Shown: positions 16,652 to 24,862 of the stretch, piece after piece
Position numbering within the stretch: position 1 is the stretch's first letter
Layout of the letters: every line of letters begins with the position of its first letter
Origin: Microcaldota archaeon
GTDB taxonomy: Archaea > Micrarchaeota > Micrarchaeia > Anstonellales > Anstonellaceae
NCBI GenBank assembly: GCA_026396415.1
Contig: JAPLWX010000015.1
Coordinates: 1-45,053, forward strand
Reading direction: 5' to 3'
DNA length: 45,053 nucleotides
Notes under the pieces: generated by a model
The model's input: only the letters and a program-made list of their open reading frames with translations
Database searches by the model: none
Told to the model about the DNA's origin: nothing
Made by a program: the position numbers and the translations under genes

Positions 16652-19600
16652 ATGAGCTACGATATCCCGGACGAAGTGAAATACCGCGAGAAGATAGTCT
16701 TTGGATTGGACCTCAAGCAGCTGTGCTACTTCTGCGTTTTTACCGTGCTTGCGTTCCTTTCGTTCAACCTTCCGCTCGAAGGCGAGGCAAAGCTCATTCT
16801 GCCCTCCTTTTTCAGCATCCTTGGCGCGGGCTTCATCTTCCTGAACCTGGAGGAGCGCGTGCTTGACGCCTGGCACTTTTACAGCGGGGTGAGAAAAGCA
16901 TCTTCATCGGACAAAAAGGCGCAGCAGCTCGTGGGCGTGCGCACGATTGAAAACGACCAAATCATCCTCATGGACGGTTCATTGCGCGCGGTTCTGCAGG
17001 TGGAGCCCATAAACTTCAGCCTGCTGGACGAGGGGCAAAAAACCGCGTTCGTTTCCAACTACCGGGAGTTCCTCAGCCACCTCACCGACCCCATACAGAT
17101 ACTCGTGAGGACTGAGAAATCCGATGCGGAAGCGGTGTTCGCAGAGATGCAGGGCGGCCTGGAGGGGGCAGAAGTCGAAATAGCCTCGCTTTTCCGCGAC
17201 TTCTTCAGCTTCGAGCGCGAGTTCATGGAGGCAAACAACGTGAAAAGCAGGCGCTACTACTTGATAGTGGCGCAGCCGCCGCGCGCCATGCTGGGGAATG
17301 GGAATGCGGAGGAGGAAAGGAAGCAGCTTGAACAGAAAACGAAGATAGTGCAGGAAAAGCTCGCAGCCTGCAACCTGCGCTCGGAGCGCCTAAACAGCGC
17401 AAGGCTAAAGCAACTCTTCACATCCTATTCAACTGAGGAAAACGATGAGCAGGAGAAGGAAGCAGAGCCGAAAAGTGCCGGAGCGTTCGTCAATTCATTA
17501 ATCTGGCTGGCAATCAAGACCAAGATAGACATTGGCGCATTCTTCTCCCCAATATCTGCGCATGCCGTCAAAAAGGAAAAACAAATCGAATCCACATCAG
17601 CGTCTTCTTTTATTGAGGAAATCACGCCCGACTTCGACATCGCGCGCGAGCACGCGGGCGTAAACGGGATACTCCACCGTGTAATAAAGGCGGTGGGGTA
17701 TCCCCGCAACGTGGAGGACGGCTGGCTGGAGCAGTTCATGGCGACAAGCGAGCCGTACGACGTTTCCATACACATACATCCCGCAAGCATCAGCCGCACC
17801 CTCGCAAACATACACAGGCAGATAATCAAGCAAACATCTGACCTGCTTTCGGGCAACGCGGAGCACGCGCCCAACCCCTCGCTCGAAATAAAACGCAAGG
17901 ACACTCTCAAGGTCTATGGGCTTCTTTACAAGGGCAAGGAAAAGATGTTCGATGTTTCGCTCTACGTGGACAGCCAGGCGCGCGGCAAGGACGAGCTTGC
18001 GCTCATGGAGGAGCGCTGCAAGGCGAACATGAATGCCATGCTAATAGTGCCGAAAAGGACGGACTTCCGCATGGCAGACGGCATAAAATCAATGCTTCCG
18101 ACAGGCACTGACGCTCTCGGAGCAAGAAGGGAATTCCTCACAAGCTCGCTGTGCGCTACCTTTCCCTTCCTTTACCCGGTGGACTCGCGCGGCAAGGGCA
18201 CGTTCTTTGCGCACGAAAGGAGAACGCTAAACCCGCTTTTCATAGATTTTGACGCGATGAGCAACAAGCACTTCTTCGTACTCGGGATTTCCGGCTCGGG
18301 CAAGAGCTACGCGGCAAAATTCCTTCTCATGCAGCACATCCTCTCAAGGGAGGCGAAAATCTACGTACTCGACCCGAACGCGGAGTATTCAAGCCTCGTG
18401 GAGCGTTTGGGTGGCACGGAAATAGTTCTTTCCAAGGACTCGGACAAAATCATAAACCTTTTCGACCTAGCGGGCGAGGACTTCGGAAGCAAGATGCTCA
18501 CGCTCATTTCGGTGTTCGACATAATAACGGGAGGATTGACAGAAAGCCAGAAGGGAGTGCTAAATGAGGCGCTGGTGCGCGTCTACAAAAAGAGAGGGAT
18601 AGTAGCGACCAACCCGGCAAGCTGGGATAGAAAAGCGCCCACGTTCAGCGACCTCCGGTGGATATTGGAGGACATGAAAAAGAGAGTGGGAAGGCGCGTT
18701 CAATCATCAGAGGAACGGAGCGTGGAGGTGCTGCTGAACAGGGTGAGGATGTACGCGCGCGGCGGCTTTTTCGGCTTCCTTGATAGGGGAACAAGGGTAG
18801 ATTTGAACAACAGGATGCTGAGCTTCAACCTGAGCAACCGTCCGCCGCAGGTAAAGCAGCTTGTGATGTTCTCCGTGCTGGAGTTGATATCGCGCGAGAT
18901 GCGGAAGGACAAGAATCCCAAGGTAGTGCTAATTGACGAGGGCTGGTCGCTCCTGCGCAGCAAGGAGGCTGAGGATTACATATTGGAATTCATCAAGACC
19001 TCGCGCAAGTTCAATGCCTCGATTGGATTCATCACACAGGAGATAGAGGATTTGATGCGCAGCGAGGGCGGCAAGAGCATACTGAACACGACCTCAACGA
19101 AAATACTGCTGCGTCAGAACTCAAGCAACCTTGACCTGATATCAAAGACGCTTGCGCTCAACGCAAAGGAGAGGGACTACCTTTTGCGCGCGGAAAAGGG
19201 CGAGGGATTGATGATAAACGAGCAGGGGAGATATGAATTCATCGTGAAAGCGCCGCCGATGATAAACGCGCTCATAACCACCGACCCGAACGAGAAGCGC
19301 GCGGAGGGAATGCCTGCAAAAAAAGAGGAAGCGGAAGAAGAAGAGCCCGAGGAATATGCTGGGCACGGCTACTACCACGAAGACGAAGTGAGCGAGGACG
19401 AGCAGGGCAGGCTTCTTTCAAGGGGCTACGTGCACCACAACAGCATGATTCTTGGCGCGTGCGGCAGCTACAGGCTCCTGGTCAAGAGGCAGCCGCAGGA
19501 ATCTGCCGAGCATTCGCTCCTTGTCTGGGCCATAGCGGACGAGATATTGAAGCACGGCGGCAAGCCTGAGGTGCAGGCGACCGTGGGGGCGGACGTTTCA

Positions 19601-19831
19601 GTGAAGGTTGGGAAGAAGAGGATTTGCTTCGAGGTTGAGACTGGCAGCAACCTTGACTCGTACGATGAGGAGCATGTCAAGGAAAAGTTCGAGGAACTGA
19701 GGAACGAGTACGACAGGCTCATTGTGGTGGTGACAAACAGGAAGCAGAAGGCGAAGTACGCGAAGATTGCGCGCGCGGAGGCCATAACGCGGACGGAAGT
19801 CCCGGGGACAGTCGCTAGGCTGTTCAGATAA
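16652..19831 (+). CDS. PrgI-VirB4 fusion ATPase with C-terminal nuclease/relaxase-like domain
   Basis: N-terminus MSYDIPDEVKYREKIVFGLDLKQLCYFCVFTVLAFLSF (PrgI-like); GISGSGKSYAAKFL Walker A and VVLIDEGW Walker B; C-terminus GADVSVKVGKKRICFEVETGSN. Confidence 0.88.
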   Translation: MSYDIPDEVKYREKIVFGLDLKQLCYFCVFTVLAFLSFNLPLEGEAKLILPSFFSILGAGFIFLNLEERVLDAWHFYSGVRKASSSDKKAQQLVGVRTIENDQIILMDGSLRAVLQVEPINFSLLDEGQKTAFVSNYREFLSHLTDPIQILVRTEKSDAEAVFAEMQGGLEGAEVEIASLFRDFFSFEREFMEANNVKSRRYYLIVAQPPRAMLGNGNAEEERKQLEQKTKIVQEKLAACNLRSERLNSARLKQLFTSYSTEENDEQEKEAEPKSAGAFVNSLIWLAIKTKIDIGAFFSPISAHAVKKEKQIESTSASSFIEEITPDFDIAREHAGVNGILHRVIKAVGYPRNVEDGWLEQFMATSEPYDVSIHIHPASISRTLANIHRQIIKQTSDLLSGNAEHAPNPSLEIKRKDTLKVYGLLYKGKEKMFDVSLYVDSQARGKDELALMEERCKANMNAMLIVPKRTDFRMADGIKSMLPTGTDALGARREFLTSSLCATFPFLYPVDSRGKGTFFAHERRTLNPLFIDFDAMSNKHFFVLGISGSGKSYAAKFLLMQHILSREAKIYVLDPNAEYSSLVERLGGTEIVLSKDSDKIINLFDLAGEDFGSKMLTLISVFDIITGGLTESQKGVLNEALVRVYKKRGIVATNPASWDRKAPTFSDLRWILEDMKKRVGRRVQSSEERSVEVLLNRVRMYARGGFFGFLDRGTRVDLNNRMLSFNLSNRPPQVKQLVMFSVLELISREMRKDKNPKVVLIDEGWSLLRSKEAEDYILEFIKTSRKFNASIGFITQEIEDLMRSEGGKSILNTTSTKILLRQNSSNLDLISKTLALNAKERDYLLRAEKGEGLMINEQGRYEFIVKAPPMINALITTDPNEKRAEGMPAKKEEAEEEEPEEYAGHGYYHEDEVSEDEQGRLLSRGYVHHNSMILGACGSYRLLVKRQPQESAEHSLLVWAIADEILKHGGKPEVQATVGADVSVKVGKKRICFEVETGSNLDSYDEEHVKEKFEELRNEYDRLIVVVTNRKQKAKYAKIARAEAITRTEVPGTVARLFR

Positions 19832-19903
19832 CATGACATAATATATGGACGCATTTAGGGGGTATCGGCAACTGCATTTTCTCGCCTGAAGATGCCTGGA
19901 AAA

Positions 19904-19986
19904 AGTCGCGCCAAAGTCGCGGCTTTTTGTTTATATACTGGGCGCGACTTTGTGCAGATGGGGTGGTCGCGCCCAATGTCGCGGAC
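19904..19986. repeat. Cluster of GTCGCG repeats and inverted repeats flanking a TATA-like box
   Basis: AAAAAGTCGCGCCAAAGTCGCGGCTTTTTGTTTATATACTGGGCGCGACTTTG...GGTCGCGCCCAATGTCGCGG; TGGGCGCGAC/GTCGCGCCCA are perfect inverted arms. Confidence 0.7.
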
Positions 19987-19990
19987 GATT

Positions 19991-20167
19991 TCACAAATCC
20001 TGCGCCATTACGGTGATTCTTCCGTTGCCTTCCGCTCTTTTGATGGCTGCCTCAAGGATTTCCCTCACCCTGCCATCAAGCTGCGGAAAGGATTCCGGCG
20101 AAACCCGCCTGCCCTTGCCGCGAAGGTACAAACCGACACTGTTTTTTGAAACAAGGCTTTTCCCGCC
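19991..20167 (-). CDS. Small histone-fold-like (DUF1931-like) protein
   Basis: MGGKSLVSKNSVGLYLRGKGRRVSPESFPQLDGRVREILEAAIKRAEGNGRITVMAQDL; the RAEGNGRITVMAQDL tail resembles archaeal histone-fold helices. Confidence 0.55.
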   Translation of the reverse strand, partial: GGKSLVSKNSVGLYLRGKGRRVSPESFPQLDGRVREILEAAIKRAEGNGRITVMAQDL

Positions 20168-20175
20168 CATGCGAT

Positions 20176-21252
20176 TCACCTCCCAACTCCAAGCTGTATC
20201 ACCCTCATGTTGAGCAACGGGCTCGCGCCATCCACTGTTTGTATGCTCAGGAGCTTCTTTGCCTCAAGCTCGCCCAGGTAATTCCGTATCTGCCGCTTGC
20301 TCCTATAAAATTTCCTGAAAAATGCGAGATAAAGGTTTGTTGAGCTTATCGGGCCGGTCTTGACTATATCAAGAATCAGCTGCTGCTCATCGCTCAAGCC
20401 CATCGAAGAAGGATTGAAGCCATTTTCCAATAGGCCTGCTGAATTGCCAAGTCTGCGCTCGTCCGCAGCCTTCACGTCCTCAAGCGTTATTTTTGCCCTT
20501 CCTGCCTTCTCCGCCCTCTTTGCCGCAGCCCATAGCAATTCCAAGCCTGCCTTAACGTTGCTTTTCCCTGCCACTGCTTTTTGCGCGCAAGCTTCGATTG
20601 TTTTCCCGTCCCAGCTGCCCGGCGACAAGCCAAGTTTTGCCCGTTGTGCCAATATATCCGCCATCTGCGCCGCGCTATAATGCTTGAACTCCAACCGCGA
20701 GAACTGGATGCTGTTTCCCACCCCCTTGCTTGAGAGCAGGTTTCCGTTATCTGATATGCCTATCACGCCAAAGAACGGTTTTCCGTTCCCCGCTCTTGCG
20801 ACATCATGGAGCAATTTTCCCTCATTATGGAAAAACAAGCCCTCGATATCGTCCAGCACAAGAAGCACGCGCGTGCCGTCCTTCTCCATCATTTCAATTA
20901 TCCTGTCGTAAACCTCATCGCGCGCAAGCCCCCTGCGCGGCATCATCTCCTCCAATGTCTTTGTAATGAGGGAATAGATTGCCATTCTTGTGGAGTGCTG
21001 CCAGCAATTCACGTAAATTGACTTTACCCTTGAGTTTCCCTCAAGCTTCTTGAGAATGTGCTTTATGCACGCTGTCTTGCCCGTTCCAGGGTCTCCGTAA
21101 ATGAAAAGGTTGTCTGGATGCCTGCCCTCGAAAAGCGGCTTTATTGCCTCGCTAATCTCCTTTATCTCACTCCCCCTGTGCAGCAGGCTGTCGGGGTTGT
21201 AGCCCGGCATCAGCACATCTTCCCTGGTTATCACTGAGCCCATTCGTACCAT
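20176..21252 (-). CDS. Orc1/Cdc6-type replication initiator AAA+ ATPase
   Basis: LLHRGSEIKEISEAIKPLFEGRHPDNLFIYGDPGTGKTACIKHILKKL; VLLVLDDIEGL; C-terminal winged-helix region. Confidence 0.88.
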   Translation of the reverse strand: MVRMGSVITREDVLMPGYNPDSLLHRGSEIKEISEAIKPLFEGRHPDNLFIYGDPGTGKTACIKHILKKLEGNSRVKSIYVNCWQHSTRMAIYSLITKTLEEMMPRRGLARDEVYDRIIEMMEKDGTRVLLVLDDIEGLFFHNEGKLLHDVARAGNGKPFFGVIGISDNGNLLSSKGVGNSIQFSRLEFKHYSAAQMADILAQRAKLGLSPGSWDGKTIEACAQKAVAGKSNVKAGLELLWAAAKRAEKAGRAKITLEDVKAADERRLGNSAGLLENGFNPSSMGLSDEQQLILDIVKTGPISSTNLYLAFFRKFYRSKRQIRNYLGELEAKKLLSIQTVDGASPLLNMRVIQLGVGR

Positions 21253-21266
21253 CTCAATCCAAACTT

Positions 21267-21809
21267 TCAACCTGGAAGCGTGATATTCAGTCCGTAATCA
21301 TTGCTCTTGTTCTGTACAACAGGTGCACTGCCGTTCGTGCAACTCGCCTTGAGCGCAGCGTATTGCTCGCAGCACTTGGAGCACGAATTGAACAGGCTGG
21401 TGCCATTCGCAAAGGTTTCGTAAGCGAGGTATGCGAAGAACAACACAGCTAAACACACAAGGAAAAGCAAAAGCGAGGGAATGGCCGGTTTTCTGGCAAT
21501 CTCAAGGTATATCGCCATTCCGTTTGAAACCACGAAGGCATAGACGCCCGTTGCAATCAGGAGGATTATCACAGCATAGTCAGCGTTCTGGAACGAAATG
21601 AGGTAAACCAAGGCAAAGAAACAGATGATTTCAAGCGCCTTGAAGATATAGAGGTGCGCGCGCCTCTCCTTCAGCAACATGCGCATGAGCGGGTTTGCTT
21701 CAAGCTCGCGCCCCTTCTTTTCCGTGCTCTTGAGTGTGAAGAAAAGGTCAGCTATCCACAGGAGAAGGAAGAAGGCGGAAAGAATGATCACGAAAGGCAG
21801 GATGAACAC
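21267..21809 (-). CDS. Hypothetical multi-TM membrane protein
   Basis: Four or more hydrophobic helices, DLFFTLKSTEKKGRELEANPLMRMLL; start uncertain (ORF opens at 21872). Confidence 0.6.
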   Translation of the reverse strand: MFILPFVIILSAFFLLLWIADLFFTLKSTEKKGRELEANPLMRMLLKERRAHLYIFKALEIICFFALVYLISFQNADYAVIILLIATGVYAFVVSNGMAIYLEIARKPAIPSLLLFLVCLAVLFFAYLAYETFANGTSLFNSCSKCCEQYAALKASCTNGSAPVVQNKSNDYGLNITLPG

Positions 21810-21813
21810 ACCA

Positions 21814-23715
21814 TCACCTCTTCTTGCCGTGTTTCTTGTCGGCTTTTTTGTATGCCTCCGTGGCTTTCTCAAATTTGCCTCCTTTCGCGTAATAATCTGC
21901 CGCCTGCTTGTAATCGCCCTTGGAGTCGCAGATGCGCGCGGCTTCCTCGAATTTGCCTTCCTTGATGAGTTGCCCGAGCTTGCCTGCCGGTGCCCTGCTC
22001 TTTTCCCTCTTGGCCCTGCGCTTCCAGAACATGAATCCTACTCCGACCGCTACAATGACGGCGGCAATAGCTACTCCATACTTCATGTAGGCGTCGTTTC
22101 TCGCAGACTCCGCCATTTGCAGGCTTGCCCCCGCAGTGTCGTTCACGTTCTGCAGCTTCCCGAACGCATCGGCAGACTCGTCAAGGAAATCAGAAAGGCC
22201 GGTTGCCTGTTTCGCGGTTGCCACTGCCCCCTGTGCGCCAAGAAGCGCGGCTTGCGCATCGGTGAGCTGCTGCTGCGCGTAGATTGTCTTGGCAGAGTCC
22301 GCCAGGAAGGTGCCTCCCGCTGCCGCAGTCGCATTCTTCGCTTTTCCGACTGCGTTTTCAGCCTGCAAGGAAGCAGTTTCCAGCGCAGACACTATAGTGT
22401 CCTTCATCCTTTCCGCTACCCGGCTCAGTTGGTTGCTTGCATCAGCAGCGTCGTTTCTCGCGCTTATGCTGCTGTTCACCGACTGCTCGCAATAGCCCGC
22501 CGAAAGCTGTGTCTTTGCCTGCGAAATCTCGTTCTTCGCCCTGTCAAGCTTCTGCCTCTGTGTCTCCACGTCCTGCGCAGCAGCGCCAGCGTTCATCTCG
22601 CCAGGCAGACTCCGCACAACCGAAGCAAGCTTTGCATAGATGGCATCGGCATCGGATATTTCAGCCTGCGCGGAGGGAATCTGCCTGTAAGCCTCCTTGC
22701 ACGTCTCAATGTTGCTGTTCAGCGATTCATAGGCTGTTCTTGCCTTCTCCCCTGCCTGGTTGGCATACTCGTTTGCCTTGTCCGCGTCGGATTTCGCTCC
22801 CTCGTCGCTTGCGGAAATGTATGTCTGCGCGCTTTGCAGGTAATCCCTCGCGTTCTGCAGCAGGCCCTTGGAAGTTGCAACTGCTGCGATTTCGTTCCTC
22901 GTATCCATCCCGATGTCAGAGGCATTGCTGATAACGCCGCTTGCCATGTCAATCCAAGTCTGCGCGCTGGCTATGCTCTTGTTTGCCTGGTTGATTGCCA
23001 GGCGGACAGGGTCTGGTTTGTATTGCACTTCTATTGCCGTCTGCCTTTCGCCGCTCATGTAGCTCCCGACAGAGCAGGACACATAGACAAGGAACTGTAT
23101 TGTGCCGTTGCCACTTGGCGGTGCCTGCACGGTCGCTGGGAAGCTCTGCGTGCCTGAAGGGGGAATTATTCCAATCTCCTGCAACGGCGTTTGGGAGGTC
23201 TGATAGCCACAGTCCAGCTTCCGGTTGTCGCGGGATGCCAGCCGGATGAGGACAGTGGTTGAGGTTCCGTCTGCAAGTTGGAGTGAAGACTGGTCTGCTG
23301 TTATTTCATAATTCAGGGGAGCGGTGAGCGCGGAATGGAGTGCATTTGTTGCAGAGTCAGCGGTGGATTTTGCCTGTGCAGCATAGCTTTGCGCGCTTGT
23401 TGCATCGTTTACGCAGGCATCGTATTCCGCGCCTGCGAATTCTGCGCTTGCTGAGTGCTCTGCCGCTTTCGCCTTGGTGAGCAGGCTTTGCGCGCTGCTG
23501 GCGGAGGAGGAATAAGTCATGGAAGTGATTCCGTACTTGTCAGCGTCCGCAAGCTTGCTGTTCAAGGTGTCAAGCGAGGATTGCGCGCTCTTGATTGATG
23601 GGGACATGGTGTTTATGGCGTTCAGGCAGTCATCGAATGAGGCGGCGGGATAAACGGCTGGAAGAAGAAGCATAAGCCCAAAGACGAGTGCCACCGTGTT
23701 CGCGCGCCAAATCAT
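21814..23715 (-). CDS. Secreted/surface coiled-coil protein with C-terminal TM anchor and cytoplasmic TPR-like tail
   Basis: N-terminal signal MIWRANTVALVFGLMLLLPAVYPA, Ala/Ser-rich coiled coil, TM YGVAIAAVIVAVGVGFMFW, tail KLGQLIKEGKFEEAARICDSKGDYKQAADYYAKGGKFEKATEAYKKA. Confidence 0.75.
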   Translation of the reverse strand: MIWRANTVALVFGLMLLLPAVYPAASFDDCLNAINTMSPSIKSAQSSLDTLNSKLADADKYGITSMTYSSSASSAQSLLTKAKAAEHSASAEFAGAEYDACVNDATSAQSYAAQAKSTADSATNALHSALTAPLNYEITADQSSLQLADGTSTTVLIRLASRDNRKLDCGYQTSQTPLQEIGIIPPSGTQSFPATVQAPPSGNGTIQFLVYVSCSVGSYMSGERQTAIEVQYKPDPVRLAINQANKSIASAQTWIDMASGVISNASDIGMDTRNEIAAVATSKGLLQNARDYLQSAQTYISASDEGAKSDADKANEYANQAGEKARTAYESLNSNIETCKEAYRQIPSAQAEISDADAIYAKLASVVRSLPGEMNAGAAAQDVETQRQKLDRAKNEISQAKTQLSAGYCEQSVNSSISARNDAADASNQLSRVAERMKDTIVSALETASLQAENAVGKAKNATAAAGGTFLADSAKTIYAQQQLTDAQAALLGAQGAVATAKQATGLSDFLDESADAFGKLQNVNDTAGASLQMAESARNDAYMKYGVAIAAVIVAVGVGFMFWKRRAKREKSRAPAGKLGQLIKEGKFEEAARICDSKGDYKQAADYYAKGGKFEKATEAYKKADKKHGKKR

Positions 23716-23716
23716 C

Positions 23717-24226
23717 TTACACACCTCCAATTAGCATCTTTACCAGGTCTCCGTAATCTTCTTTCAGTATCCGTTTTGGCTGGATGAAGAACGTTTCAAG
23801 GCCCGAAATGGACGCCCCGTATTTGCGCCTGAATTCTGCAATAAACTCGTTGTAGTCCTCGAAGTCAACGAATGCCATCTTGGCGATGTACTTGCTGTTA
23901 GGGTTGGAACCCTCTGCAAAATAGATGGTCTGGGCTGTGGAAGTGAAGTCCTTCTCCATCTTTTCAGTAAGTTTCCTGTCTGCGAAGGCATTCCACTGGA
24001 AAACAAGTACGTAGTAGAAGCAGACGCCCATTTTCTCAAGGTCAAGCTTGGGTGTGGCACCGGCAAGAAGGCCTTCTTCAGTAAGCTTCTTCCTGATGCG
24101 CGAGACGGTGCCTTTGCTTACCTTCATTTCCTTGGCTATCTCAGAGTCGTTCTTGTCGCCGCCCTTCGTGAGGCTGATTAAGAAGCGTCTTTCTGTTTTC
24201 GTCAGCTTGATGGAACTTTGTTGCAT
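23717..24226 (-). CDS. Lrp/AsnC-like transcriptional regulator
   Basis: KLTKTERRFLISLTKGGDKNDSEIAKEMKVSKGTVSRIRKKLTEEGLL HTH. Confidence 0.75.
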   Translation of the reverse strand: MQQSSIKLTKTERRFLISLTKGGDKNDSEIAKEMKVSKGTVSRIRKKLTEEGLLAGATPKLDLEKMGVCFYYVLVFQWNAFADRKLTEKMEKDFTSTAQTIYFAEGSNPNSKYIAKMAFVDFEDYNEFIAEFRRKYGASISGLETFFIQPKRILKEDYGDLVKMLIGGV

Positions 24227-24321
24227 ATTATCAGTTTATAACGCAACATATTTTAAACATATCGAATTCGACGAGGGTTTGCTGTAGATGTAGCTTCCTT
24301 CCACGCAGTAATATTTTCCTT

Positions 24322-24642
24322 TCAGTCTCCTTCCCTGGATTTTCCATAGGGCTTTACTCGCTTTACATCAAAGATTTCGTAGACGGTGTCCTCAAATTTG
24401 TAGCGATATATCAAGATAAACGCGGCTGTGCCCGCAAACACCGTTAGGCTGTAGTCAAGGATTGCCTTCTGTATTTCGCTTGGAAGATTGCCGCCCAAAA
24501 TATCCAAGTATCTGGCAATCACGTTGATGCCGCTTATAACCATGAAAATAACAAAAACTAGGTGCACAACACCAAGTAGCAGACCCACCGCTATTGCTTT
24601 CACCGTTCGTGGAGTTTTTTTGGGTTGGCGGGCCTTTACCAT
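24322..24642 (-). CDS. Hypothetical two-TM membrane protein
   Basis: Two hydrophobic helices; start overlaps the upstream zinc-ribbon gene by 7 nt. Confidence 0.6.
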   Translation of the reverse strand: MVKARQPKKTPRTVKAIAVGLLLGVVHLVFVIFMVISGINVIARYLDILGGNLPSEIQKAILDYSLTVFAGTAAFILIYRYKFEDTVYEIFDVKRVKPYGKSREGD

Positions 24643-24812
24643 ATCTTTCCCCTCCAATCCAGCGGCTGCCCGCAGTTTGGGCAGAATACGTTGCTCTCAT
24701 CGATAGGATAGTTGCAGCGCGGGCATCGGTATTTCTTAAGGGCATCAACCAGCAGTTTGCCAAAAACGAGAACTCCGAGAAACGCTAGGAGGTCCTTCGA
24801 GTCTTTATCCAT
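24636..24812 (-). CDS. 58-aa membrane-proximal double zinc-ribbon protein
   Basis: Manual translation MDKDSKDLLAFLGVLVFGKLLVDALKKYRCPRCNYPIDESNVFCPNCGQPLDWRGKIW*; missed by the ORF track (listed there as a different frame). Confidence 0.75.
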   Translation of the reverse strand: MDKDSKDLLAFLGVLVFGKLLVDALKKYRCPRCNYPIDESNVFCPNCGQPLDWRGKIW

Positions 24813-24862
24813 TCAATCACAGCCCACACCGGTCTTCGTATTTTGTCATTTTATTCATCCGC

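Noticed and set aside
21679-23157. 492-aa plus-strand ORF
   Set aside because: Fully antisense to the 638-aa coiled-coil gene, Cys/Leu/Arg-rich translation typical of the shadow frame of a GC-biased gene.
24455-24763. 102-aa minus ORF MANCWLMPLRNT...
   Set aside because: Out of frame with the 58-aa zinc-ribbon CDS and the 24322-24642 membrane gene, which both have better features.
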